NCBI RefSeq assembly: GCF_022271435.1
Contig: NZ_JAFIQY010000003.1
Coordinates: 124,001 to 188,000, forward strand
Length of the DNA: 64,000 nt
Source of the DNA: Streptomyces monomycini
GTDB lineage: Bacteria > Actinomycetota > Actinomycetes > Streptomycetales > Streptomycetaceae
Direction of reading: 5' to 3'
Of this stretch, positions 1 to 8,823 are shown in pieces. A program made the position numbers and the translations under genes. The first letter of the stretch is position 1. The number at the start of each line of letters is the position of its first letter. The notes beneath the pieces are model-generated. The model worked only from the letters and a program-made list of their open reading frames with translations, was not told the origin of the DNA and ran no database searches.

Positions 1-1087
1 GTACCCGGGCCGCGGCCTCCTCGTACGCCTGCTCCACCTGGTCGGCCAGCCGCAGCGTGGCGGCGTGCTGGGAGGCGGAGGCTCCGGCGAGGGCCGGCAT
101 ACGGGAGTGCAGCGAGGCCAGCACCCCGGCGGTGGTACGGGCGGCCGCCGCGTTCCGGACCACGGGGTCCTGCGCGTGCCGTTCCAGCCAGCGCCGCAGG
201 GCCGCCACCGCCGTGGCGGGCAGCAGCCCGCTGCCGCCGCCCGCCGACTCGGGCAGCTCGGGGATGGTGAAGCGGGGTACGTCTCCGAGCCCGGCGCGGG
301 TCAGCAGGGCGGCGTACCGCGCTGAGATGTCGGTGGCGATCTGGTGCGGCACCCGGTCCAGCACGGTGACGAGGGTGACGTCGTACTCCTTGGCCGTACG
401 CAGCAGGTGCCACGGCACCGCGTCCGCATACCGGGCGGCGGTGGTGACCAGTACCCATACGTCGGCCGCGCAGATCAGCTCGGCGGCCAGCTCCCGGTTG
501 CGCGCGACGAGCGAGTCGATGTCGGGGGCGTCCAGGAGGGCCAGTCCGCTGGGCAGGGCCGGATCCGTCTCGATGCGCAGGGGCGCCATGCCCGCCGTGC
601 TCGCCGGCGCGCCGCCGCCCTCCTCCCCGTCCTCACCTTCGTAGGTGTACTCGCACTCGCGTTCACACGCGTCGTCGTACGCGTCGAGCCCCTCGGGGCC
701 GTCCTGCTCGGGCACCCAGACGCGGGTGAACTGTGGCAGTACGCGCCGTCCCGCGAACCAGTGATGATCGTCGGGGTGACACACGAGCACCGGCGTACGT
801 GTCGTGGGCCGCAGTACGCCCGCCTCGCTGACGCGCCGGCCCACCAGGGAATTGACGAGCGTGGACTTGCCGGCGCCGGTGGATCCGCCGACGACCGCGA
901 GCAGCGGGGCCTGAGGAGCGCGTAGCCGGGGCATCACATAGTCGTCGAGCTGGTCCAGCAACTCGGACCGGGTACGCCGGGCGCGGGCGGCGCCGGGCAG
1001 TGGCAGCGGGAAGCGCGCGGCGTCGACGCGGTCGCGCAGCGCGGACAGGACGTCAAGGAGCCGGGGTTGTACATCCAAGGTTGCCAC
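1..1087 (-). CDS. Dynamin-family GTPase, 3' end cut by window edge
   Basis: Reading the minus strand from a GTG at 1087 gives 362 codons that stay open to the left edge, so the C-terminus is missing. A P-loop [10 protein letters not shown] lies at residues 67-76, followed by a G3-like segment LLDAPDIDS, as in the large membrane-remodelling GTPases of the dynamin/YfjP group. Such GTPases bind and hydrolyse GTP; Streptomyces pairs of this type (DynA/DynB) act at sporulation septa. I cannot tell whether this is one of that pair, because the partner gene would lie outside the window. An acidic Asp/Glu stretch (about residues 150-175) interrupts the G domain. No good Shine-Dalgarno sequence precedes the GTG, so it may be leaderless or start nearby. 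It lies outside the island, transcribed away from tRNA-Arg. Confidence 0.8.
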   Translation of the reverse strand, partial: MATLDVQPRLLDVLSALRDRVDAARFPLPLPGAARARRTRSELLDQLDDYVMPRLRAPQAPLLAVVGGSTGAGKSTLVNSLVGRRVSEAGVLRPTTRTPVLVCHPDDHHWFAGRRVLPQFTRVWVPEQDGPEGLDAYDDACERECEYTYEGEDGEEGGGAPASTAGMAPLRIETDPALPSGLALLDAPDIDSLVARNRELAAELICAADVWVLVTTAARYADAVPWHLLRTAKEYDVTLVTVLDRVPHQIATDISARYAALLTRAGLGDVPRFTIPELPESAGGGSGLLPATAVAALRRWLERHAQDPVVRNAAAARTTAGVLASLHSRMPALAGASASQHAATLRLADQVEQAYEEAAARV

Positions 1088-1392
1088 TCGTGCAGAATGC
1101 CCAATTTTGGCAGGTTTTTGAAGCGTATAGCCCTCTGTGCGTGCCGCGTAAACCCGTACAGATCGGGATCAGCGACGCATGGGGCAGTCGCGATCAGAGG
1201 GGCTCAGGCATAACGAGTGCACAACACCCGACGCGTGAGGCGCCAAAAACGGTGCAGAATTCGTACCTGCCTGCGATTATCGGGACCGCTTCACCGAACC
1301 TCCACAACGTGCCACGGAGGTGAAGCAACCGGGACGAGGCACACGGAGCCCTATCCTTGTCGGCGGCCCGTGTGATCCACGCCCACCACCTG
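1088..1392. other. Intergenic region between the GTPase gene and tRNA-Arg
   Basis: 305 bp with no convincing gene. It should hold the promoter of the minus-strand GTPase and of the plus-strand tRNA. The string GTGCAGAAT occurs twice (about 1088-1099 and 1252-1261), near AT-richer sequence on the GTPase side. An open frame of 107 codons crosses the region but has no codon bias or ribosome site. Confidence 0.5.
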
Positions 1393-1465
1393 GCCCCCGT
1401 AGCTCAGTGGATAGAGCAGGTGCCTTCTAAGCACTTGGCCGCAGGTTCGAGTCCTGCCGGGGGCG
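1393..1465 (+). tRNA. tRNA-Arg (anticodon TCT)
   Basis: A full cloverleaf can be drawn. The acceptor stem GCCCCCG pairs with CGGGGGC (1458-1464), with discriminator G1465. The D arm is GCTC/GAGC. The anticodon stem GGTGC/GCACT has loop CTTCTAA, giving anticodon TCT, which reads AGA. The T arm is GCAGG-TTCGAGT-CCTGC. CCA is not encoded. The 3' half is the integration site of the island: 48 bp starting in the anticodon stem are repeated at 38822-38869. The tRNA stays intact because the island restores its 3' end. Confidence 0.97.
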
Positions 1466-1466
1466 C
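1419..1466 (+). repeat. attL (48-bp direct repeat inside tRNA-Arg)
   Basis: Runs from the anticodon stem through one base past the discriminator base. It is identical to 38822-38869. The flanking bases differ (A before it here, G at the other copy; T after it here, C at the other), which fixes the length at 48 bp. Confidence 0.95.
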
Positions 1467-1497
1467 TCATTTATGCAGGTCAGAGGCCATTTCGAGT

Positions 1498-1530
1498 CCT
1501 CCGCAAGATCACTTGCGGAGGGCCTTTTCG
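1498..1530 (+). terminator. Rho-independent terminator after tRNA-Arg
   Basis: A perfect 10-bp stem, CCTCCGCAAG with CTTGCGGAGG, has a 4-base loop and is followed by GCCTTTTCGTT. It lies 33 bp past the tRNA and is carried by the island, so the island supplies a terminator to the tRNA it interrupts. Confidence 0.8.
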
Positions 1531-1580
1531 TTGCCTAGGAGTGAACTTTGCCCCGATTTTCACCCTCGCCTTTGGCTCCC

Positions 1581-1599
1581 CGTCCCACATACGTCCCCC
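1581..1599 (+). repeat. Candidate integrase arm-binding site, left copy
   Basis: CGTCCCACATACGTCCCCC occurs here, 114 bp inside attL, and again in the same orientation at 38734-38752, 69 bp inside attR. A 19-bp exact match near both ends but inside the island fits an arm-type site for a tyrosine integrase. Function is inferred. Confidence 0.5.
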
Positions 1600-1910
1600 A
1601 GTTCGGGAGACAACCGTCGGGCTGTCTCCCGCCGCGAGAGAGTAATACCTGGTCAGAGCCATCCTGACGGCCCATCGGGAACACACAGAGCGGGTGCCAA
1701 AGCGGCGCCTGCCCTGTTCATGGCTGCTGGCTCAATCTGCTCCACGCATGTCATCGCAACGCCGCACACGTAAGATTTGATCTCGGTGCCAACCACCCGG
1801 TGTGGCGCAGCCGCCGGACCATGCAGGTCGCGGAGCCAGCGGCCCTGCATCGATCACTGACCGGGAGAACCGCTTCGTCCCACAGCCCAGCAACCCGCCG
1901 CAGAGGAGCC

Positions 1911-4900
1911 TCACCCCTCGTCGTCTCCCTCTTCGGGTTCCATGGTCAGCTCGGCCGCGTCCACGAGGTCCGGGTCCGAATCGTTGTCCGTCGTGCTCCC
2001 CTGGTCCTGCTCCACAGTGGGCCCCGCCGTCGCTCCTGCTGAACTCCCATCACCCTCCACGAGCATCGGGAGGACGTATGCCTGGGCCAGTCCCGCCAGA
2101 TGAAGCGGGAGCGGCAGGGACAGCGCCGCCGCATAGTCCGGTGCCTGCCGCAGTTGGTGTACGGCGAGGGCCAGAGCCTCGGCCTCGTCCGGCTTTCCCA
2201 GGGCGAGGGCGCCCGGGTCGTCGTCCGCGTGGCAGCCGAGCACCGCGATCTCGAGCAAGGTCGGGTTCCAGGCACTGGTGCCCGCCTGCGAGGTGAGGTT
2301 GCCCGCGGCGTTGACCCTGGTGGCCAGGCGGTCGAGGGCGGGCGACACGGCGTGGGTACCCGGGCGTTCCGTGGTGCTGTAGAAGACCCGGTCCCCTGAT
2401 GAGGCAACGCCCTGCGACGGGATGGTCTGGGCCCAGAAGCCGGCCGGCTGGCCGTGCGGCTTACCGGGTACCGCCAGGCCCCACCACTGCGCGGCCTCCC
2501 GCCCGCCGCACCCTCGGACGCGCACAAGGCGGAGTTCGTCGTCGAGCCGGCCCGCGGGGGCGTGGCCCGTCCGGATCAGATCCCGCTCGATCCGGCCGTC
2601 CTGCAACCACGGCCAGTGCAGCCTGCTGTTCTGTGCGTGAGTGATCAGCACGGTGGGCTGACCGCGGAGCGAGTGCAGTACGCGCTGGAGGAATGCCGCG
2701 GTCTCCTTGCGCTGCTGGGCGAGGTTGGTGCGCCACTGCTTGCCGGTCACACGGGGGGTACTTGATTGCGGGCCGCCGTTCTGCGGGTCGGGCTCCGCGC
2801 ATGCCTCGGGATCGATCTCGGCCTGTTTCACCAGGCCCAGGAGGAAGCGCGGATACGGCACCCACTCCCCCGCGGCGTCGTCCCAGCCTCGTACGGCAGC
2901 CTGACCCGTCGCGTGCGGCAGCGGCGTGGCCAGGACGGCGACGGGCAGGTGCTTGGGCAGCCGGGTCGGACCGTCCTTGCGGCGCTTCACCATCCAAACT
3001 GCGGCGTACTGAAGCCCATCGGGCAGGTCGTCACCGAGGGTGTGCTGCGGCAGTACGCGGACGCCGAGCTGACGCAGCCCGTCGAGCCAGGAACTGTGGG
3101 TGCGATGCCCGATGCTGTCAGCGTTGTCGATCTGCCGGTCAGTGGACGGAGTCACAACGAACTGGGTCAGTACGCCTGCGTCAGCGCACCCCAGCCGAAC
3201 GGCGAATTTGGGGTCGGTCGTCGACGGGCGGAAGGTGCTGCGGTGGGCGATCTCCACCAGGGCGAGTTCAGGGCGGCCGGGGTCCGCGCCGTCCGCGCGC
3301 AGCCATGAGTCCAGGGAACTGCGGCGCTCGACGACGGCCGTCGAGATGGCCGCACCCTTGCCTTTGACGGCCGGGTCGGGCGTCAGCCGGTCTCCGAGTC
3401 CGTCGGCCAGGGGCAGGCACCGCAGCCGCAGGGTGAGTTCCTCCGTCTGCCATTCGAGGACGACCGGTGCCCCGGGCCGGGCTTCGTCGAAGTCCCGGTC
3501 CTTGATCGCGGCTGCGGAGGCGCCGCCGTCACCGTCAAGACCCAGGGCGTGCGCGAACTGGGCCACTGCTTCCTTGCGTACCTCTGGTGACTGCCACAGC
3601 AACCGGACCTCCACCAGCGGTGGACCACTGTGGTGCGGGGCCGAGCCGGCGATCCGTGCCTGCGCCGCGAGGTTCGCCCTGCGCGCCTGGGTCTCGCGCA
3701 GCAGCTCGGTCTTCTTGGCCTCGTCGGTCCTCGGTTTGGGCCGCCGGTTCCCCGGTGCGCCGATGCCCTTGCCGCGCCCCCGCTGCAGATCGGGTACCCG
3801 CACCACGGGCTCCGGAAGGGCCTGTTCGGCCCATTCGGTCAGCTGGGCGCGCTGGTTGGGCATGAAGCCGGTGCCGATCTCATGCTTTCCCATCCGGGTG
3901 CTGTGCACCACTGCGGCGCGGACCCCTCCACCCTCGCCGATCCAGGAGCCCGGTTCGGCGAGGAGTTGTTCGGGGTCGGGGAAATTGCCGGCGAGGCTGA
4001 GTCCGCGCAGGATGCCGGCCGTATCGTTCTCGGACCAGGCGAAGGTGTCCGCTGCCCGGTCCCGGCGCAGTCGGGCGAGTGCGTAGCGCTCGGTGGCCGG
4101 TGCTCCGGGGAGCCAGGGGATGGTGGGCCTCAAGTAGACCGTGGTGGCTTCCCGGTAGGAGAGGTTGAGGCGTTTGGTGGTGGCCCGCGGATGCGTCGCC
4201 CACCGCCGTACGCTCCAGTGCAGATGCAGACGCGGCCTGGCATCGAACGGCGCGGTGTGCAGGGAGATGTTGAGTACGACGGAGAACCACCACTCCTTGC
4301 GCTTGACCGTCCGGCACAGGGGCTGCGACATAAGTTCGGCCCCCTGGTCGCGAGGTCCGCGAGGTACAGCCCGAAAGCGCAGCTCCCCTCCTTCGAAGTG
4401 ATAGGGATCGAGGGACAGGATGCGGCGGGCCAACGCGTCGGTGGCGAGCTGGAACTGCCGGGGGTCAGGGGCGGCGGTCCCGCCGGGGGTGACAGGACCG
4501 GTGAGCAGTTCGACGCCGGTGACCGGCTGCCACTCGGGCAGGTTCCGCTTGAGGTCGGCGCTGCTCGCGAGCAGCAGCGAACGGAACCCGGGGTCCTGCC
4601 CCGCACCCTTGGGGCCGAGTGTGCGCAGCCATGCGTCCAGGAGCTGCCGTAGGGATCGCTCCGGGAGAGGATCGGTCGCCGAGGCGGGGACGTACATCCA
4701 GAAGTCCGCGGCGGTCGGGGGGCCCTGCTCCGGTCCCGGCTCGACGGGGACACGGGGGCGGGGGCGCACGATCACGTCGGGAGCGAGGGTCTGCAGGACA
4801 CCGTCGAGCCGGCGCGTGGGCAGGGTCAGCTGCCTTTTCTCCTCGTCGCGCCCGTGGTTGTGCAGTTCGAGGAGATCCGCGTGCCAGTGTTCGGGAAAGG

Positions 4901-4979
4901 CGAGGGCGCGGTAGTCCTCGGTCCAGGGCTCGCTGCCCTCGGCGAGGTGGTACGCGGATCGGCGAATGCGCTGGTACAT
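1911..4979 (-). CDS. pPIWI-RE family protein (RNase H-fold PIWI with conserved Arg and Glu)
   Basis: 1022 aa. ATG at 4979 is preceded by AGGGAGA at good spacing; a longer upstream frame overlaps the helicase gene and is rejected. The long N-terminal and middle parts match the pPIWI-RE architecture (N-terminal module, MID-like part). The C-terminal third has the RNase H-fold hallmarks: LITHAQNSRLHWPWLQDG, LRLVRVRG with an Arg near residue 820, GFWAQTI, VFYSTTERP, and LLEIAVLG with Glu near 910. These Arg and Glu positions name the family. pPIWI-RE proteins are prokaryotic Argonaute relatives proposed to target nucleic acid hybrids such as R-loops together with a DinG-type helicase and a nuclease; both partners are upstream in this operon, after an 82-bp gap. 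The tail (about the last 60 residues) is acidic and low in complexity. Last gene of the operon. Confidence 0.85.
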   Translation of the reverse strand: MYQRIRRSAYHLAEGSEPWTEDYRALAFPEHWHADLLELHNHGRDEEKRQLTLPTRRLDGVLQTLAPDVIVRPRPRVPVEPGPEQGPPTAADFWMYVPASATDPLPERSLRQLLDAWLRTLGPKGAGQDPGFRSLLLASSADLKRNLPEWQPVTGVELLTGPVTPGGTAAPDPRQFQLATDALARRILSLDPYHFEGGELRFRAVPRGPRDQGAELMSQPLCRTVKRKEWWFSVVLNISLHTAPFDARPRLHLHWSVRRWATHPRATTKRLNLSYREATTVYLRPTIPWLPGAPATERYALARLRRDRAADTFAWSENDTAGILRGLSLAGNFPDPEQLLAEPGSWIGEGGGVRAAVVHSTRMGKHEIGTGFMPNQRAQLTEWAEQALPEPVVRVPDLQRGRGKGIGAPGNRRPKPRTDEAKKTELLRETQARRANLAAQARIAGSAPHHSGPPLVEVRLLWQSPEVRKEAVAQFAHALGLDGDGGASAAAIKDRDFDEARPGAPVVLEWQTEELTLRLRCLPLADGLGDRLTPDPAVKGKGAAISTAVVERRSSLDSWLRADGADPGRPELALVEIAHRSTFRPSTTDPKFAVRLGCADAGVLTQFVVTPSTDRQIDNADSIGHRTHSSWLDGLRQLGVRVLPQHTLGDDLPDGLQYAAVWMVKRRKDGPTRLPKHLPVAVLATPLPHATGQAAVRGWDDAAGEWVPYPRFLLGLVKQAEIDPEACAEPDPQNGGPQSSTPRVTGKQWRTNLAQQRKETAAFLQRVLHSLRGQPTVLITHAQNSRLHWPWLQDGRIERDLIRTGHAPAGRLDDELRLVRVRGCGGREAAQWWGLAVPGKPHGQPAGFWAQTIPSQGVASSGDRVFYSTTERPGTHAVSPALDRLATRVNAAGNLTSQAGTSAWNPTLLEIAVLGCHADDDPGALALGKPDEAEALALAVHQLRQAPDYAAALSLPLPLHLAGLAQAYVLPMLVEGDGSSAGATAGPTVEQDQGSTTDNDSDPDLVDAAELTMEPEEGDDEG

Positions 4980-5061
4980 GTCCGTTCTCCCTGCGATGTC
5001 GTACGTGGTCGGTGAAGCGCCGTGTCTTCGGCAGCCTTGGCAGCGGCGGCGTCCCGGTGTG

Positions 5062-8000
5062 TCAGTCGGTGCCGCGCGGCGCGGGCGGAGCGCCAAGGCC
5101 GCACAGCGCTTCATACAGCGGCCGGTAGAGCAGCTTGACGAGTTCGATGTCGGCAGGGTCGGGCCTGTCGGCAGTGTTCTCGGTACCGCTGAAGTACGGG
5201 GCGAGGACGTCCCGGAGGCGTACCAGCAGTCCCGGGTCGTTGGTACGGGACCGCCTGTTCCTGCCTGCGACGGGTGCCTGTGCCGCAGCCAGCCGCGGCG
5301 CGAAGGCGGCGTCGACGAACACGACGCGGGCGGGTACCCCACCGCGGACGAGGCGGCCGATGACCTGCCAGATGGTGACGAGCTGGTCCCAGACGAAGGA
5401 TTCCTTCTCGTCGTCGGAGAGAGAGGAGTAGATGTAGGGGCGGGACAGCACGTGCCGCCAGACCCGGCGGGCGACGGTGCGGAAGGTGCCGCCTGCCGCA
5501 TCGAGACCGTCGGCTTCCGCCACCAGATCACCGAATGTCGCCCCCTCGCTGATCAGTTGCCCTCGTACGAACCGGCTCGCCCAGTCGTTGATGGCGAACA
5601 CGGCCAGGGACAGGTCATCGGGACGAGGGTGGGGACGGACCAGGAAGAACACCGTTCCGAACGCCGCTACCCTTTCCTCGCCGGGACGCTGGGGGGTGGT
5701 GAGGATGTTGTGCCCGCGCTCGACGGCGAGCAGAGGAGCGACGAGCAGTTCGGCATCCGGGTCCTCGGCGAAGGAGGCGAGGTCACCGCGTCGCACCGCT
5801 CCGGTGCTCCGTGTCCGACTCCCAGCCGGTGCCCTTCCGTCGACCGCGGCTTCGAGTTCCGCGTCGTCAGCGGCCAGGACACGAACCCGGCCGCGCCAGC
5901 GCGGGATCTCGTCCAGGGCCGTGGCGGCCACCCCGGCCTCCGCGTAGCTACCGACCAGAAGGAGGGCCCGCCTGCGGCGCTGGTCGGGGATCTGAGCGAG
6001 TTCGCTCTGCAGCGGAGAGGTGGTTCCGTCCCTGCGGGGACGGGCCAGCCGGTCGATCATCAGGCGTAGGACGTCCTCGCGTTTGTCAGGGTCCTGCCCG
6101 GAGAGGCGGATCGGCTGCCCGGCCGCGTCGTAGAGGAACTCGGTGCGGAACACGGTGTCCCGGATGGACCGCAGCGCCTTGCTCTGCGGTTTCAGGACCG
6201 CTCGGACGGGAGCGAGGACATGGGCGCGGGTGGACGTGCCGGCCCAGCTGGTGCCGGACATCAGCAGAACGTGTGGACCGGTTTCCTCCCGGGCGGGATC
6301 GGCGCCGAGCTGGGGAAGGCCGAGGAGCAGTTCGCGGCCCACGCCCGCGCAGCGGAAGAAGCGCAGGGTTCCGGTGCGGCGACCGTCCTTGTCGCGGGCG
6401 GCCGCCCGTTCGTCGATGAGGTACTGGAAGCCGAGGACGTTGCCCATGGGTGCCTCGGGCAGGAGCGGCGCGTAGTCGAGAGGTGGCCGGCGGGTCAGTT
6501 CGTGGCTCGCCGCGTCGAGCCGCAGCGCCGCCTCCACCTGGGGCCACAGGAAGGTCACCCGGTCCAGGCGCTGGTGCAGTGCGGCGAGCACAAGGGTAAA
6601 CTCCATTCGCCGCGCGTGCAGTTCGCGCCATTCCTCGGTAAGCGGCACCTCCTCGCGCGCCGGTTCCCTGCCCTGACGGACGGTGGACGGCGGCCGCTGC
6701 TGGGGCCCCGGCGCTCCGACGAGGAAGGAATCGAGGAGCGCGCGGACCCGGGCGCGCGTCCGCTTCTCGTCGAGAGTGTGCAGGACGTCGTGGGCGAGGG
6801 CGGTGAGCTCGTCGGCGGGCGTCAGATAGGGGCCCCGCCCGCCAAGCGGATCGTCCCGGAACGTGTCGAAGAACCCGGTGATCTCACTGCGGCGGTGTGC
6901 CCAGGGCGCCTCCGGCCCAGGGAGATCCGCCTCTCCTGGGCCGTCCCCGGCGCCCCTTTCGCCGTCGCCCTCGTCCTCGTACAGCGCGGCCTCGTCCTCG
7001 ACGTCGCCCGCCTCCGTGCCGTCCGCACGCCGGACGGCACGGTCGGACGTCAGCGGATACCATGCGTTCAGCAGCTTCTCCTGAAGAGTCCATGCGCTGA
7101 AGTAGTCGATCTGTGCCCAGTTCCGCAGACCTTCATCGTCGATGAGCATGGCGTACAGCCGGTCCGCCGCGGTGCCGACGATGTCCAGGGCGGCGGACCA
7201 CCGCTCCACGTCCTGGTCGGAGAGCGGCAGTCGTCCCTGCCGGGCGAGTTCGGCGATCTCATGGGTCTGCAACTGGTCGAGCCAGGAATCGGAGACACCG
7301 GTGGTGACGAGGGTGGCCGACGGCGCAAACATCTGGTCCAGCTGCATCTGTACGCGGTCGGCCTCGTCGACGATCACGATGTCGCTGCGCAGACAGGCCA
7401 GTTCCAGGTAGCGCAGGCGTTCGGCGTTGAGCTGGCGTGGAACAGCCGTCTGAACGAGGCTGGCGGGGTTCGCCACCCAGATCAGCGCGTCGACGAGGTC
7501 GCGCGCGGCGGAGTGCCGGGGGCAGACGCTCCACAGCGGACAGGCGTGCGGGGTGCCCCATTCCTCCTCTTCCCCGGCACCTTCCTCAGGAGTCGGCCTG
7601 CCGGAAGCGCCGCGGGCGCGTTCGAGTGCGCGCAGGGCGTTCTCGGCCGCCGCTTCGTCACCACCCTCGGCGGCCCCGTCCCTGCGCACGGGGTGCAGGC
7701 CGCCGCACGGTGCGTCGTTGTAGCGCAGCGGCTCTGATGTGTCGAGTGCGCGCAGCGCGTCCAGTGGACAGGCGGTGCTGAGATGTCTGAAGGTCGCGTC
7801 GGTGTGGACGAGCAGTGAGTGCGCTCCGCGCGCGGCGAGCCTGCGGTGCAGCCGCTGAGTGTGTTGGGGGCGCGTGGTGCCGCCCTGGATCAAGGCGGCA
7901 TTCAGGCCGAGGCCGCGGAAGAGTTCGGTGAGGGTGAGCTGTTCGGCCACATCGCCCACGACGAGTGTGGTGCGCAGGCCGTTGTGGTGCGCCCAGACGG

Positions 8001-8823
8001 CGAGCAGGGTCATCAGGGTCGATTTACCCGCGCCGACCATACCGACGAGGTGGGTGAGCCGGTCCAGCGGCAGCGCGGAGGCCGACACGAAGGCGGTTCC
8101 GTCGGAGGTACGGGTGTCGAGATCGAGGTCGTCGAGGCGCTGGGCCCAATTACCTGCCTTGCGGCCGCGCCGCCGTTCCTCCTCGTCCATCCACCGTGCC
8201 ACGTCGGCGAGCTCGTCGAGCGGTACCTCCAGAGGTCCTGCGGTGGCCGGGCGTCCGGTGGTGAGGGGGTGGCCCGGGAGGGGGCCCCGTACGAGGTCGG
8301 CCGGGATGGTGACGGAGGTACGCCGGTGGCGGCGGTCCATGAAGCGATGCTCGCCCGCCTCCGCCTGATCCATCGGTTTGACGGCGAAGCCCGGCAGGCT
8401 CGCCAGCGCCTCGTCGTACACGGCGAAGCGGTCGGCGGCGACCTTGGGAGGAACCCGGTATGCCTCCTCCCCGTGCACCGGGACACGGTACGCCCGCAGC
8501 CGTTCCGGCAGTTCCAGGTACGCGTCCAGAGACTGCCGCCACATCCGGCCGCGGCGCATCGGCCACAGCAGGTGCCGGGCGGCGGTCAGTGCAACCTGTT
8601 CCGCGGCGCCCACGGGCAGCTTCGCGGCGCGTGCGAAGGCGAGGCCGTAGCCGCCCAGGAGTGTCCACGCCCCGTCGGCGGCGTGGCCGGGTGCCACGGT
8701 CTCCATCAGCCGCAGGGCAAGCTCGACCTGGCAGAGCAGGGCGGGCCGGGTCCTGGCGTGCTCCTCGGGCCAGGGTCCGAGCGCGGCCACGACCGGCTGG
8801 TACCAACTGCTGCGGTCACGCAT
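5062..8823 (-). CDS. DinG-type superfamily 2 helicase of the pPIWI-RE module
   Basis: 1253 aa, about twice the length of a typical DinG. A Walker A, GMVGAGKST, lies at residues 261-269 after a ~250-residue N-terminal domain. Cys352, Cys373, Cys428 and Cys434 lie between Walker A and the DEAD-like box IVIVDEAD (482-489), where XPD/DinG helicases bind an Fe-S cluster. Motif VI-like QVIGRLVRG is near the C-terminus. The gene starts inside the end of the upstream nuclease gene (8-bp overlap, ATGCGTGA), so the two are probably translationally coupled, and pPIWI-RE follows 82 bp downstream. In the known pPIWI-RE three-gene islands a DinG-type helicase accompanies PIWI and a nuclease, which fits. 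Likely role: unwinding target duplexes or R-loops. Cys assignment to the cluster is inferred from position. Confidence 0.85.
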   Translation of the reverse strand: MRDRSSWYQPVVAALGPWPEEHARTRPALLCQVELALRLMETVAPGHAADGAWTLLGGYGLAFARAAKLPVGAAEQVALTAARHLLWPMRRGRMWRQSLDAYLELPERLRAYRVPVHGEEAYRVPPKVAADRFAVYDEALASLPGFAVKPMDQAEAGEHRFMDRRHRRTSVTIPADLVRGPLPGHPLTTGRPATAGPLEVPLDELADVARWMDEEERRRGRKAGNWAQRLDDLDLDTRTSDGTAFVSASALPLDRLTHLVGMVGAGKSTLMTLLAVWAHHNGLRTTLVVGDVAEQLTLTELFRGLGLNAALIQGGTTRPQHTQRLHRRLAARGAHSLLVHTDATFRHLSTACPLDALRALDTSEPLRYNDAPCGGLHPVRRDGAAEGGDEAAAENALRALERARGASGRPTPEEGAGEEEEWGTPHACPLWSVCPRHSAARDLVDALIWVANPASLVQTAVPRQLNAERLRYLELACLRSDIVIVDEADRVQMQLDQMFAPSATLVTTGVSDSWLDQLQTHEIAELARQGRLPLSDQDVERWSAALDIVGTAADRLYAMLIDDEGLRNWAQIDYFSAWTLQEKLLNAWYPLTSDRAVRRADGTEAGDVEDEAALYEDEGDGERGAGDGPGEADLPGPEAPWAHRRSEITGFFDTFRDDPLGGRGPYLTPADELTALAHDVLHTLDEKRTRARVRALLDSFLVGAPGPQQRPPSTVRQGREPAREEVPLTEEWRELHARRMEFTLVLAALHQRLDRVTFLWPQVEAALRLDAASHELTRRPPLDYAPLLPEAPMGNVLGFQYLIDERAAARDKDGRRTGTLRFFRCAGVGRELLLGLPQLGADPAREETGPHVLLMSGTSWAGTSTRAHVLAPVRAVLKPQSKALRSIRDTVFRTEFLYDAAGQPIRLSGQDPDKREDVLRLMIDRLARPRRDGTTSPLQSELAQIPDQRRRRALLLVGSYAEAGVAATALDEIPRWRGRVRVLAADDAELEAAVDGRAPAGSRTRSTGAVRRGDLASFAEDPDAELLVAPLLAVERGHNILTTPQRPGEERVAAFGTVFFLVRPHPRPDDLSLAVFAINDWASRFVRGQLISEGATFGDLVAEADGLDAAGGTFRTVARRVWRHVLSRPYIYSSLSDDEKESFVWDQLVTIWQVIGRLVRGGVPARVVFVDAAFAPRLAAAQAPVAGRNRRSRTNDPGLLVRLRDVLAPYFSGTENTADRPDPADIELVKLLYRPLYEALCGLGAPPAPRGTD

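Larger units (their letters stand above)
1467..1910. other. Left end of the island, no gene
   Basis: 445 bp between attL and the end of the pPIWI-RE gene. It holds the tRNA terminator (1498-1530) and a 19-bp sequence (1581-1599) that is repeated near attR. The rest shows no supported gene; the open frames here lack ribosome sites. Confidence 0.6.

Noticed and set aside
1000..1323. 107-codon plus-strand gene before tRNA-Arg
   Set aside because: Overlaps the GTPase gene start, lacks a ribosome site and has no codon bias.
4980..5531. Longer start of the pPIWI-RE protein at 5531
   Set aside because: It would run through the end of the helicase gene in another frame, and its extra residues have no family features; ATG 4979 has a good ribosome site.
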